Shown: one piece after another, positions 9,120 to 18,510 of the stretch
Numbering within the stretch: the stretch's first letter is position 1
Layout of the letters: each line of letters starts with the position of its first letter
Source of the DNA: Alistipes sp.
GTDB lineage: Bacteria; Bacteroidota; Bacteroidia; Bacteroidales; Rikenellaceae
Assembly (NCBI GenBank): GCA_017629035.1
Contig: JAGBXX010000014.1
Coordinates: 1-64,000, forward strand
Length of the DNA: 64,000 nucleotides
Direction: 5' to 3'
The notes under the pieces: generated by a model
What the model was told of the DNA's origin: nothing
Seen by the model: the letters and a program-made list of their open reading frames with translations, nothing else
Database searches by the model: none
Position numbers and translations under genes: made by a program

Positions 9120-9881
9120 CTACCACGCAATCTCGCAGTAGTCTGAATATTTGCTCATAGCGAGCTCTACAAAACCCAATGTCTCACGGCTACCTGAGAA
9201 ACGACCAGCCTTAACCTCTGAACGAGTGTAGTATGCTGGGTCGGCCTTGAGCTTAAGATACTTGCTCACAACGGCCCATGAGTTTGGGTTAGCGCCATCG
9301 GCCTTAGCCAGACGACGTGCATCCTGGACATGTCCCACGCCAGCGTTATAGCTTGCAAGGATAATGCTGAGACGATCGTAGTCAGGTGTAGACTCTGGCA
9401 TACGCAACATTGTCTCAAACTCTGCAAGCAATCTACAAGCAAGACGCACATTGGTCTCAGTGTTGTAGATATGGCTCACGGGAACCTTAAAGTGGCGGGC
9501 AACAATAGGCATAACCTGCATAAGACCTGCTGCACCACGCTTAGATACAAGACCCTCCTTGAAACGTGACTCGCAGTATGCAATTGCGCTCATAAAGCGC
9601 CAATCGTAACCCGACTCCTCGCCGATCCTCTTCATGAGAGTATCGAACTTTGAAATCTGCTGCGGCAGTTTAGCCGTCACGGCAATCTGCTCGCTTTGGT
9701 TTGTAGCTTGGTTGGCCAAAGAGTCAACCTTAACTGTCGCCTCGACATCATCTGCACCCTCGGTGCTTGATGTAGGCTCCTCAACAAATAGTGCGGGTGC
9801 GGCAACAGTGCTACCCAACGATGACTCAAACCCTGCGATAACCACAAGAGAGAGAATCACAAAAAATACTCTTTTTAACAT
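9120..9881 (-). CDS. Lytic transglycosylase, SLT/MltF-like
   Basis: 253 residues with an N-terminal signal sequence (MLKRVFFVILSLVVIAGF), a low-complexity linker, then an SLT domain from about residue 85. The catalytic glutamate is about E104 in IAYCESRF, followed by the family motifs GAAGLMQVMP, NVRLACRLL and ILASYNAGVGHV. The enzyme cleaves peptidoglycan glycan strands to 1,6-anhydromuropeptides in the periplasm. There is no N-terminal solute-binding domain as in full MltF. It is the third gene of a minus-strand unit (porin 44 bases upstream) ending at the terminator at 9046-9087. Confidence 0.92.
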   Translation of the reverse strand: MLKRVFFVILSLVVIAGFESSLGSTVAAPALFVEEPTSSTEGADDVEATVKVDSLANQATNQSEQIAVTAKLPQQISKFDTLMKRIGEESGYDWRFMSAIAYCESRFKEGLVSKRGAAGLMQVMPIVARHFKVPVSHIYNTETNVRLACRLLAEFETMLRMPESTPDYDRLSIILASYNAGVGHVQDARRLAKADGANPNSWAVVSKYLKLKADPAYYTRSEVKAGRFSGSRETLGFVELAMSKYSDYCEIAW

Positions 9882-9925
9882 TGTTTGATGTTTTGTGGGC
9901 TGCTAGCCGAGCACAAAACACGCCA

Positions 9926-12073
9926 TTAGTCGTAGAACGACCACGAGATACCGAGCTTAAACATACGTGGGTTCAGCGGATAGAGAGCTGCTTGGAAGTA
10001 CTCTCCATTGCCAAATAGATCCTGATTCAGATGTTGCAGTTTAAGCAGGATACGCATGCGCTTCCATTTTGCCGAGACAAAGAGGTCGAGATATGGGTAG
10101 TTGCCCACCTTAACCTCACGCTGGTTATAGAATACCGAGAGCGCAGGGTTGTAACCAGGAGCATAGTACGACGTATTGAAACGGCCGTCTATGCCCACTT
10201 GCACTCTGAGCACATCGCGCTTGACCCAAAACTCGTAGAAGTACGATAGGTAGGCGCTGAATGTGGGTACGGGAAGCACACTCTCATTGGACGTGATTTG
10301 CACCAATGCCCTGTGATCCAGATGGAATCCCGCAATGCGGAAATCCTTGCGAGCATACAAACTCGTGAGACTAACGGTTTCCGAACACTGTTGCGGGCGG
10401 CTATCGTCACCATAGAAGATGGTGTTTTTAAGCACACCCTGCCACACACCAACCTCGAGGGCGATGCTCGGAACAGAGAAGTTAACCTCGAAACGAGTTT
10501 CAGACTCCTTATCGAAGGAGTTAAACCAAACATAGTGGTTTGAGAATAGATTCTCCTGCCAATAACCCGGCGTGCGAAGCTCCTGACGGAAGCGTCCACT
10601 GAGAATCAGGGGTCGTTCATTGATGAAGGCTCGAAGGGTGATATTGGCACCCACCGAGAGATCACCACCACGATAGCCCGAGGGGTAGTACTTGGCGTCG
10701 ACACCCCAGTCGGCATATCGTTTAATCATACCGCCCGTCGAGCCATAGATATACCACGACGTGCGTTTATCACGTGTTACACGTCCCGAGAGATAGTCCT
10801 CAAGACGGAGGTAGGAGTAGGTGTGTAGGTCGACGCCCACACCACCATCAATTGTCGAGACAACACCGTAACGATCCCATGGCTGAACCTGAACGTAGAG
10901 TCTATTAGAGAGGATACTCTCCGAGATAGAGTCACGTGTGGTCGTTGGGTTGATAAACCAATCGTCGTAGTAGCTGTGCTCGGTACGAATATAACCACCT
11001 TTGTCATCGTGGTCGCCACGATCATTGGTGTATGTAGCGTTGATATCTGAGTAGACCTTCGACCAGCGATTGTACTCAATCTGATGGCCGATGTAGACTG
11101 CCGAGAGGTCGGCAAGCGAGAAGTCATACTCGGTAACACGCTGCAGAGGTATGGCAATGGCCTGCTTTAGGAAGAAGCCATTGTTGCGATAGGTATTCTC
11201 GGCCTGAGAGCTCGACAGACGCATCGGAACACCCGATGGCATCTCGAACGTGGTATCGGCAATGGCCCACTTGCCCACAACACCACCATTCTCACGTGCC
11301 GATATAAAGTTGTGCATATAGGCCGCATGCACAGAGTAGCGCTTGCCGGTGTGTGCTACGCCGATAGAGAGCGCCTGGTTCTTGGTGCGCTGCCAATCGT
11401 AGCGACCCATGTTGTTACGAGCCTTATACTCGATATTTGCAGAGGTCGATGGTGTGATGTTCTGCGAGTGCACAAGCTCGAAATGCTCCTCACGGTAGCG
11501 CTTCTGTCCCGACTCGAGATACATCGCATTGGTATATGGGCGCTTAGCGTTGTAGAATGGAACATTATCAAGGCGGGCCGTGTAGGCATCGTAGCTGCGG
11601 GCAAACGTGAAGTCCTTATCCTGGCGACGCTCAAACCAGTTGGTTGGCATAGACGACTGTCCAAGGCCACCAAGAGCGATATCACCAACACCCTTGCGGT
11701 AGAAGACGTAGTCTATACGCCAATCCTGAAGCGTAGTGTCAAGAGGCGAGATATTCACTCGGTTGTAGTCACGATCCACACTCCACTTCCAGTTGTAGAG
11801 AGCTCGCACCGTGTCGTTGAAGTAGTATGACTCCAGCGGACGGCGCTCACGACGCTTGCGGGTGTCGGTAGAGTCGACAGGCTCCTCCATACCCTCCTCG
11901 CCCATCATGCCCTCCATGCCAGGGATACCAGTACCCACACCGATATTCTGACCCTCACGCTGGGCACGTGCCATAGCTGCGGCATCGAGCTGCGCATAGG
12001 ACATCTGTGGCAACAAGAGTGCTGCCACAAAGCCGATAAGCATAACTATATACCGCATCTTTGTCATCTTCAA
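9926..12073 (-). CDS. Putative outer-membrane porin (Porin_10-like)
   Basis: 715 residues with a signal peptide (MRYIVMLIGFVAALLLPQMSYAQ). The mature part begins with a Glu/Met/Gly-rich stretch, then a long run of alternating aromatic/polar strands typical of a beta-barrel (LRVQVGIDGRFNTSYYAPGY, VSAKWKRMRILLKLQHLNQ), and ends with an aromatic-rich strand (LGISWSFYD). This matches the 'putative porin' family common in Bacteroidetes. The role is presumably a general or unknown-substrate channel. It lies 24 bases after pssA, so the two are co-transcribed. Either of two close ATGs (12073 or 12067) could be the start. Confidence 0.8.
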   Translation of the reverse strand: MKMTKMRYIVMLIGFVAALLLPQMSYAQLDAAAMARAQREGQNIGVGTGIPGMEGMMGEEGMEEPVDSTDTRKRRERRPLESYYFNDTVRALYNWKWSVDRDYNRVNISPLDTTLQDWRIDYVFYRKGVGDIALGGLGQSSMPTNWFERRQDKDFTFARSYDAYTARLDNVPFYNAKRPYTNAMYLESGQKRYREEHFELVHSQNITPSTSANIEYKARNNMGRYDWQRTKNQALSIGVAHTGKRYSVHAAYMHNFISARENGGVVGKWAIADTTFEMPSGVPMRLSSSQAENTYRNNGFFLKQAIAIPLQRVTEYDFSLADLSAVYIGHQIEYNRWSKVYSDINATYTNDRGDHDDKGGYIRTEHSYYDDWFINPTTTRDSISESILSNRLYVQVQPWDRYGVVSTIDGGVGVDLHTYSYLRLEDYLSGRVTRDKRTSWYIYGSTGGMIKRYADWGVDAKYYPSGYRGGDLSVGANITLRAFINERPLILSGRFRQELRTPGYWQENLFSNHYVWFNSFDKESETRFEVNFSVPSIALEVGVWQGVLKNTIFYGDDSRPQQCSETVSLTSLYARKDFRIAGFHLDHRALVQITSNESVLPVPTFSAYLSYFYEFWVKRDVLRVQVGIDGRFNTSYYAPGYNPALSVFYNQREVKVGNYPYLDLFVSAKWKRMRILLKLQHLNQDLFGNGEYFQAALYPLNPRMFKLGISWSFYD

Positions 12074-12097
12074 CTAAATTTTACAACTGCCTCCGCT

Positions 12098-12823
12098 CTA
12101 CTTTTTGGCAACAAACATCCAACGTAGCGTAGAGACTACGATATAGAGAACGATTATTGCAACAATAGAGTATGCAGTGAAGAAAATAATAAAACTAAGG
12201 GCTGCAAGCAAGAAGCCGTAGCGGAGCTTATTATCAGCCCAGCGGAAGCTCTTGAACTTGAGTGCGAACATACGTATTGGGCTCACAAGAAGCAACGACG
12301 CTGCAACCGAGATAAGCAACACGTGCTCCTGATATAGCTCCACCTGGCCATTTGCGTAGAGCGTAGCGAGCGACATGAGCATCAGAGCATTAGCAGGGGT
12401 TGGAAGGCCCTCGAACTCGGTGCTCTGCGTAGTGTCGATATTGAACTTAGCAAGACGCAGTGCCGAGAAGGCAGCGATGATGAAGACCAGATAGCCGAGT
12501 GGCTGCATGACACCTTGGTCGAGCGAGTAGTACGACGTGGTATTGCAATATACCTCGTACATGACTACGGCAGGGGCAAGGCCAAAGGAGATATCGTCGG
12601 CAAGTGAGTCGAGCTGAACACCGAGCTCAGACTGCTGCTTTAATAGACGTGCTGCGAAGCCATCGAAGAAATCGAATACGGCAGCTGCAATAATCAGCCA
12701 AAACGAAAGCTCGTAGTTGCCCGTCTTGAGCGCAACGACAATCGCTATAGCACCCGCCACAAGATTGGCTAAAGTAAGTGCATTTGGCAACGTAAACAGT
12801 CTGATACTCTTGATTTTATCCAT
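12098..12823 (-). CDS. pssA: CDP-diacylglycerol--serine O-phosphatidyltransferase
   Basis: 241 residues with several membrane helices and the CDP-alcohol phosphotransferase signature DG-xx-AR-x8-G-xxx-D-xxx-D, seen as DGFAARLL ... GVQLDSLADD near residues 52-74. The enzyme transfers phosphatidate to serine in the inner membrane, making phosphatidylserine, the precursor of phosphatidylethanolamine. It is first in an apparent operon with the porin and the lytic transglycosylase. Its promoter overlaps that of the divergent manC-like gene. Confidence 0.92.
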   Translation of the reverse strand: MDKIKSIRLFTLPNALTLANLVAGAIAIVVALKTGNYELSFWLIIAAAVFDFFDGFAARLLKQQSELGVQLDSLADDISFGLAPAVVMYEVYCNTTSYYSLDQGVMQPLGYLVFIIAAFSALRLAKFNIDTTQSTEFEGLPTPANALMLMSLATLYANGQVELYQEHVLLISVAASLLLVSPIRMFALKFKSFRWADNKLRYGFLLAALSFIIFFTAYSIVAIIVLYIVVSTLRWMFVAKK

Positions 12824-12876
12824 AATAAAATTATCTTCAATCAGCTAACTTAAACCCAAAATAAGGTCCCAAATAT

Positions 12877-12907
12877 TTTGCAAAGATACAAAAAAATTTT
12901 ATCTTTG
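12877..12907 (+). promoter_or_regulatory. Promoter of manC-like gene
   Basis: TTTG (12877-12880), 19 bases, TATCTTTG (12900-12907): an exact match to the Bacteroidetes consensus. The predicted leader is about 30 bases. Confidence 0.75.
12881..12888 (-). promoter_or_regulatory. -7 element of pssA operon
   Basis: TATCTTTG on the minus strand, about 58 bases before the pssA start. It is the inverted copy of the manC -7 element at 12900-12907, only 11 bases away, so the two promoters face opposite ways and overlap. Confidence 0.6.
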
Positions 12908-12942
12908 TGTAAATTTATTAAATTTAAGCGGCAAAAAAGGTC

Positions 12943-14016
12943 ATGGATAGCAACAAATTTTGTGTAATCATGGCGGGCGGTGTCGGCACACGCTTCTGGC
13001 CAATGAGTCGACAGGCAAAGCCCAAGCAGTTTTTAGACATACTCGGCACGGGTCGTTCGTTCATCCGACAGACATACGAGCGATTTGCCAAAATTATACC
13101 AACCGAGAACTTCATAATCGTAACGAATAGACGCTACAAGAACCAAGTTCTGGAGCATATTCCCGAGATTAGCGAGGAGCAGATATTGTGCGAGCCTATT
13201 GGTCGCAACACTGCCCCATGTATCGCCTATGCAGCATACACACTAAAGCGCAGAAATCCCGATGCTGTGATGATTGTATCCCCCTCTGATCACCTGATAC
13301 TCAACGAGGAGGAGTTCAGAAATATCGTAAACAACTGCACTGACTTCGTGGAGAACAACGACGCCTTGATGACCATAGGTATCGAGCCAAGTCGTCCCGA
13401 AACAGGCTACGGATATATACAGCGCACGGGCAATGAGATTATCACAAAGGTGAAGTGCTTTACCGAAAAACCAAACATCGAGATGGCACAAGCATTTTTG
13501 GAGTGTGGCGAATTTTTGTGGAATTCGGGAATATTCATCTGGAAGGTGCGTGACATCATCAGAGCACTCGAGCAGCACCTGCCCGCACACAGCGCACTCT
13601 TTGCCGAGGCCGAGCAGATGTTTGGCACTGAGCAGGAGCAGGAGGCTATCGAACATATTTTTGCCGAGTGCAAGCCGATATCTATCGACTATGGCGTGAT
13701 GGAGCGTGCCGACAACGTATATGTTCATCGTGGCGACTTTGGCTGGAGCGATGTGGGAACATGGGGCTCGGCGCATCAGCACTCACGCAAGGATCGCTAT
13801 GCCAATGCCCTAAGTAGCAAAGATATACAGACATACAACACTCGCAACTCGGTGATCTTTGTACCCGAAGACAAGGCGGTCATCGTGAGTGGACTCAAGG
13901 ACTATATCGTGGTCGACACGGACGATGTGCTGATGATATGCCCACGAAGCGAAGAACAGAACATCAAGAGCTTTATCGAGGATATCAAATACACCTCGGG
14001 CGACAAGCACGTGTAA
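12943..14016 (+). CDS. manC: Mannose-1-phosphate guanylyltransferase
   Basis: 357 residues. The nucleotidyltransferase signature VIMAGGVGTRFWPMSRQAKPK is at residues 8-28, with later family motifs (EPIGRNTAPCIAYAA, VSPSDH, FTEKP, WNSGIFIWK, YGVMERADNV, FGWSDVGTW). It makes GDP-mannose from GTP and mannose-1-phosphate, feeding mannose or fucose into surface glycans. It lacks the C-terminal phosphomannose isomerase domain, so it is the monofunctional type. It stands alone between its own promoter and a terminator. The symbol follows the family; orthology to E. coli manC was not tested. Confidence 0.93.
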   Translation: MDSNKFCVIMAGGVGTRFWPMSRQAKPKQFLDILGTGRSFIRQTYERFAKIIPTENFIIVTNRRYKNQVLEHIPEISEEQILCEPIGRNTAPCIAYAAYTLKRRNPDAVMIVSPSDHLILNEEEFRNIVNNCTDFVENNDALMTIGIEPSRPETGYGYIQRTGNEIITKVKCFTEKPNIEMAQAFLECGEFLWNSGIFIWKVRDIIRALEQHLPAHSALFAEAEQMFGTEQEQEAIEHIFAECKPISIDYGVMERADNVYVHRGDFGWSDVGTWGSAHQHSRKDRYANALSSKDIQTYNTRNSVIFVPEDKAVIVSGLKDYIVVDTDDVLMICPRSEEQNIKSFIEDIKYTSGDKHV

Positions 14017-14045
14017 TTCAGGTAATTACAACATACATCATTGAG

Positions 14046-14076
14046 AAAGAGGACCTTTTTTGAGTCCTCTTTTTCT
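14046..14076 (+). terminator. Terminator after manC-like gene
   Basis: AGAGGAC (14048-14054) and GTCCTCT (14064-14070) form a stem followed by TTTTCT, 30 bases after the stop codon. Confidence 0.82.
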
Positions 14077-14187
14077 ATCATTTCAGCAGACCTAGATTAG
14101 GCAAAATTAACCATTTCGGGGGTAGGTTTGTCGATAAAATGTTATTAATCGATTCGTGAGGCACAATTATTTCTAAGAAATAAGCGT

Positions 14188-14195
14188 TAATTTTG
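14188..14195 (+). promoter_or_regulatory. -7 element of lon; decides the lon start
   Basis: TAATTTTG fits TAnnTTTG. It overlaps the in-frame GTG at 14195, so that codon cannot be on the transcript. The ATG at 14219 is therefore the likely lon start, with a leader of about 17 bases. Confidence 0.55.
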
Positions 14196-14218
14196 TGGCA
14201 TTAAAAATTTATGTGACT

Positions 14219-16639
14219 ATGAGTAAGAAAAAAGATATAGAGATTGACGATATGGGTTTGGTGCCCGAGCTCTTCGATGGCAAGCACCAGGTGATACCCA
14301 TTATTTCAGGTGGTGACGACACCATCGAGGAGGTGCAGCTACCCGAGGCACTTCCAATCCTTACGTTGCGTAGCTCGGTGATCTTCCCCGGCTCGGTGAC
14401 ACCTATCACCGTGGGCCGTGCTAAGTCGATTGCCCTGGTGCGTGCCGTGGAGGCTGGCGACGGCCTTCTTGGCGCTGTGTTGCAGATCGACGGCGAGGTC
14501 GAGGACCCCAAGCCCGAGGATATGCACAAGGTGGGTACCGCAGCACGCATCCTCAAAATTTTGGAGATGCCCAATGGCAACCTAACCGTAATTTTGGCTG
14601 GTCTGGAGAAGATCGAGGTTGTGGAGTATATCTCGACAAAGCCATACTTCACCGCTACCGTAACCCCTATTCAGGATAGCACTCCCGACCCTAAGAATGT
14701 GGAGTTTATGGCCCTCGTGGACTCTATTCGCGAGGTGGCACTCAGCATAATCAACATATCGCACTCGATGCCTAAGGAGGCAGCCTTCGCTATCAAGAAC
14801 CTCGACTCGAGCCGAGCTATCGTAAACTTCATCTGCTCGAACATGGAGCTTACGGACGACGATCGTCAGCACCTGCTCGAGGCACCAGGACTCTTGGCAC
14901 GCTCTCGCAGACTTCTGGAGATATTGGTGCGTGAGCAGCAGCTCGCAGAGCTCAAGAACGACATCCAGAACAAGGTGAAGCAGGAGATGGACAAGCAGCA
15001 GCGTGAGTACTACCTCCAGCAGCAGGCACGTGTCATCCAGGATGAGCTTGGCGAGGGTGCCGACGCCGATATCGAGAAGCTACGTGAGGCAGCCAAGGAT
15101 AAGAAGTGGTCGGAGGCTACGGCAAAGATGTTCGAGAAGGAGCTCACACGTCTTGAGCGCCTCAACCCTGCCATTGCCGAGTACTCGGTGCAGATCAACT
15201 ACTTGCAGCTCATGCTCGACCTTCCATGGGACGAGATGACCGAGGATCGTCTTGATCTCAAGGCTGTACGTGAGCAGCTCGACAAGGATCACTTTGGCCT
15301 CGAGGAGGTCAAGGAGCGTCTGTTGGAGCACCTTGCCGTTATCAAGCTCAAGGGCGACCTCAAGTCACCTATCCTCTGCCTCTATGGCCCTCCAGGAGTT
15401 GGTAAGACATCGTTGGGTAAGTCGGTAGCCGAGGCTATGGGTCGTAAGTTTGGCCGTATCTCGCTCGGTGGCTTGCACGACGAGTCGGAGATTCGTGGTC
15501 ACCGCCGCACATATATTGGCGCTATGCCAGGACGTATCATCGAGACTATCAAGCGCTGCGGTGCTTCGAACCCAGTGATCATCCTCGACGAGATCGACAA
15601 GGTATCGAAGTCTAACCATGGCGACCCTTCGAGCGCACTGCTCGAGGTGCTCGATCCTGAGCAGAATACTACGTTCCATGACAACTACCTCGACACAGAG
15701 TATGACCTCTCGAAGGTGTTGTTCATCGCAACGGCAAACAACATAAACAACATATCTACGGCCCTGCGTGACCGTATGGAGATGATCAACATCCCAGGAT
15801 ATATCCTTGAGGATAAGGTGAATATCGCAACAAAGCACCTTGTAAAGAAGCAGCGTGATGCACACGGTATCGACGACGACAAGCTCTCGTTGAGCAACGA
15901 GGCTATCGTGCGCATCATCGAGGACTACACTCGTGAGTCGGGTGTGCGTAGCCTTGATAAGAACATCGCAAAGATTGCCCGCAACCGTGCCAAGTCTATC
16001 GCTCTGGAGGAGGAGTACAAGTCTACGCTCGAGGCTTCGGATATTGAGTCAATCCTTGGCAAGCCTAAGTTCCGCAACGACCGCTACGATATCGAGGGTA
16101 TGCGTGGCGTGGTCACAGGCCTTGCATGGACCGAGGTGGGTGGCGATATTCTCTACATCGAGTCTATTCTCACACCAGGCAAGGGCAAGCTCAACCTTAC
16201 GGGCAACCTTGGCGACGTGATGAAGGAGTCGGCAACGATTGCCTACGAGTGGATCATGGCACACCACGAGCAGCTCGGCATCGACCGCAAGATGTTCGAG
16301 GAGTACGACCTCAACATCCACGTGCCTGAGGGTGCTATTCCTAAGGATGGCCCATCGGCAGGTATCACAATGATCACATCTATCGCCTCGACATATACTG
16401 GCCGTGAGGTTAGAGAGCGCATTGCGATGACTGGCGAGACAACGCTTCGTGGTCGTGTTACTGCGGTGGGTGGTATCAAGGAGAAGATTCTTGCAGCCAA
16501 GCGTGCAGGTATCACCGAGCTTATCCTCTCGGACGAGAACCGCAAGGATATCGAGGAGATCAAACCTGAGTACCTCGAGGGCCTGAAGTTCAACTACGTG
16601 ACAACAAACGACGAGGTTCTTCGCCTCGCACTTAAATAG
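14219..16639 (+). CDS. lon: ATP-dependent Lon protease
   Basis: 806 residues from the ATG at 14219 ([13 protein letters not shown]); an in-frame GTG 24 bases upstream sits inside the promoter. Domains: N-terminal LON substrate-binding domain ([19 protein letters not shown]), coiled coil, AAA+ module with Walker [10 protein letters not shown] (Lys about 396) and Walker [10 protein letters not shown], and C-terminal S16 protease domain with catalytic Ser about 713 in PKDGPSAG and Lys about 756 in GGIKEK. It degrades misfolded and regulatory proteins in the cytosol. All catalytic residues are present and the length is normal. UbiD follows 10 bases later. Confidence 0.98.
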   Translation: MSKKKDIEIDDMGLVPELFDGKHQVIPIISGGDDTIEEVQLPEALPILTLRSSVIFPGSVTPITVGRAKSIALVRAVEAGDGLLGAVLQIDGEVEDPKPEDMHKVGTAARILKILEMPNGNLTVILAGLEKIEVVEYISTKPYFTATVTPIQDSTPDPKNVEFMALVDSIREVALSIINISHSMPKEAAFAIKNLDSSRAIVNFICSNMELTDDDRQHLLEAPGLLARSRRLLEILVREQQLAELKNDIQNKVKQEMDKQQREYYLQQQARVIQDELGEGADADIEKLREAAKDKKWSEATAKMFEKELTRLERLNPAIAEYSVQINYLQLMLDLPWDEMTEDRLDLKAVREQLDKDHFGLEEVKERLLEHLAVIKLKGDLKSPILCLYGPPGVGKTSLGKSVAEAMGRKFGRISLGGLHDESEIRGHRRTYIGAMPGRIIETIKRCGASNPVIILDEIDKVSKSNHGDPSSALLEVLDPEQNTTFHDNYLDTEYDLSKVLFIATANNINNISTALRDRMEMINIPGYILEDKVNIATKHLVKKQRDAHGIDDDKLSLSNEAIVRIIEDYTRESGVRSLDKNIAKIARNRAKSIALEEEYKSTLEASDIESILGKPKFRNDRYDIEGMRGVVTGLAWTEVGGDILYIESILTPGKGKLNLTGNLGDVMKESATIAYEWIMAHHEQLGIDRKMFEEYDLNIHVPEGAIPKDGPSAGITMITSIASTYTGREVRERIAMTGETTLRGRVTAVGGIKEKILAAKRAGITELILSDENRKDIEEIKPEYLEGLKFNYVTTNDEVLRLALK

Positions 16640-16649
16640 TTAGCAGCAA

Positions 16650-18491
16650 ATGACACTCAGAGAGTATATCGCCAAACTTGAGGCCGCAGGTGAGCTTCAG
16701 CGCATCACCACACCCGTAAGCACCCGTTTCGAGATTACCGAGATTACGGATCGAGTATCGAAGAGCCAGGGTGGCGGCAAGGCGCTCTTATTCGAGAATA
16801 CGGGCACGGAGTACCCTGTGCTGATGAATATGATGGGCTCCGATCGACGTATTGCGATGGCTCTCGGTGTCGAGTCGCTCGATGATATTGCACAACGCAT
16901 AAACGACCTGCTCAAGGGTGCCATGTCGCCCAAGAATACTCTCATGGACAAACTTCGCATGCTGCCCCTTTTGAAGGATGTGGCTAAGTGGTTTCCTCGC
17001 AAAGTATCGGGACGTGGCGAGTGTCAGCAGGTGATCATTGAGGGCGACGAGGTGGATCTCACAAAGCTCCCGATACTCACATCGTGGGGTTACGACGGAG
17101 GTCCATTTATAACTCTTCCGATGGTCTGCACCGTAGATCCCGACACGGGTATTCCCAACATAGGAATGTACCGCATGCAGATATTCGACAAGCGCACAAC
17201 AGGCATGCACTGGCATCGTCACAAGACTGGTGCCCGCCACTACGACGCCTATAAACGTCGTGGCGAGCGTATGCCCGTGAGTGTGGCACTGGGTGGCGAC
17301 CCAGCATATATCTACTCGGCAACAGCACCTATGCCCGACAATATGGACGAGATGTTGCTTGCCGGCATGTTGCGCCAGAGGCCAGTCAAGATGGTTAAGT
17401 CTATAACCAACGATATATGGGTGCCTGCCGACTGCGACTTTGTGATTGAGGGCTATGTCGACACATCCGAGGAGTTGGTTGTGGAGGGTCCTTTTGGCGA
17501 CCACACAGGCTTCTACTCTTTGAGCGACCTCTACCCACGCCTCCATGTCACGGCTATCACATCACGTCGTGATGCCATCTACCCTGCTACCATCGTTGGC
17601 GTACCGCCGATGGAGGATGCATATATCGCCAAGGCCACAGAGACAATATTCTTAGCACCGATACGTCTGGCAATACAGCCTGAGGTACGTGATCTGTTCA
17701 TGCCTATCGAGGGCACAGCACACAACCTCGCAATAGTGAGCATCGCCAAGCGCTACCTTGGTCAGCCCCAGAAGGTTGCACAGGGACTATGGGGTGCGGG
17801 ACAGATGATGTTCAACAAATATCTGGTCATCACACCAGAGAGCACCGACATACGCTCACGTGAGCAGATGTTCGCCCTGCTTCGACACTTTGACCCCGAG
17901 CGTCACATGATACCATCCGAGGGTATTCTCGATGTCTTGGACCACAGCTCACCAACAACAGGCTACGGCTCGAAACTGGCAATAGATCTTACCGACATAG
18001 ACCCTCAGAGTGAGCCCAAGGCCCTTAAAAAGCCTCGCACGGCGCAGCCAGCAGGGGGTGTCGAGCTATTCAACACCGAGCTCTTCGACGAGCTGGGACT
18101 CCTGATACTATATGCCGAGCGAGAGTGGAGAGAGAGGATAGATGTCGTGGAGTATCTCGACAAGAATGGTATCGAGGCACGCTTTGTCGCACTATTTGAC
18201 CGTGGCGCTGCTGGCTCGATGAACGTAAACGACCTGCTCTGGATAGCTGCGGCAAATACAGACCCCAAGCGAGATATATCGGTTGTAAACGGCACAATGA
18301 TCATCGACGCCAGATCAAAACGTCCAGGATATGGCACAAACCCCAAGCGCTTCCCTAATGCCGTGACCTCGCTACCCGAGGTTATCCACCATGTCGACGA
18401 GCGCTGGGCAGAGTATGGCCTAGGAGAGCTTATCGAGTCACCATCACGCCGCTACCGCAAGCTATGGCTATCGGACAGCGCAGAGTGGTAA
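16650..18491 (+). CDS. UbiD-family decarboxylase
   Basis: 613 residues matching the UbiD family along its length (GGGKALLFENTGTEYPVLMN, IPNIGMYRMQIFDKRTTGMH, EGPFGDHTGFYSL, PPMEDAYIAKATE). UbiD enzymes use prenylated FMN to decarboxylate aromatic or unsaturated acids. In quinone-making Bacteroidetes the long form is usually assigned to menaquinone biosynthesis, the likely role here. It is longer than E. coli UbiD, as is usual for the Bacteroidetes form. No UbiX-type flavin prenyltransferase is in the window. It is ten bases after lon and 19 before the helix-hairpin-helix gene. Confidence 0.9.
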   Translation: MTLREYIAKLEAAGELQRITTPVSTRFEITEITDRVSKSQGGGKALLFENTGTEYPVLMNMMGSDRRIAMALGVESLDDIAQRINDLLKGAMSPKNTLMDKLRMLPLLKDVAKWFPRKVSGRGECQQVIIEGDEVDLTKLPILTSWGYDGGPFITLPMVCTVDPDTGIPNIGMYRMQIFDKRTTGMHWHRHKTGARHYDAYKRRGERMPVSVALGGDPAYIYSATAPMPDNMDEMLLAGMLRQRPVKMVKSITNDIWVPADCDFVIEGYVDTSEELVVEGPFGDHTGFYSLSDLYPRLHVTAITSRRDAIYPATIVGVPPMEDAYIAKATETIFLAPIRLAIQPEVRDLFMPIEGTAHNLAIVSIAKRYLGQPQKVAQGLWGAGQMMFNKYLVITPESTDIRSREQMFALLRHFDPERHMIPSEGILDVLDHSSPTTGYGSKLAIDLTDIDPQSEPKALKKPRTAQPAGGVELFNTELFDELGLLILYAEREWRERIDVVEYLDKNGIEARFVALFDRGAAGSMNVNDLLWIAAANTDPKRDISVVNGTMIIDARSKRPGYGTNPKRFPNAVTSLPEVIHHVDERWAEYGLGELIESPSRRYRKLWLSDSAEW

Positions 18492-18510
18492 ACAACTAAT
18501 TGATAGAAGA

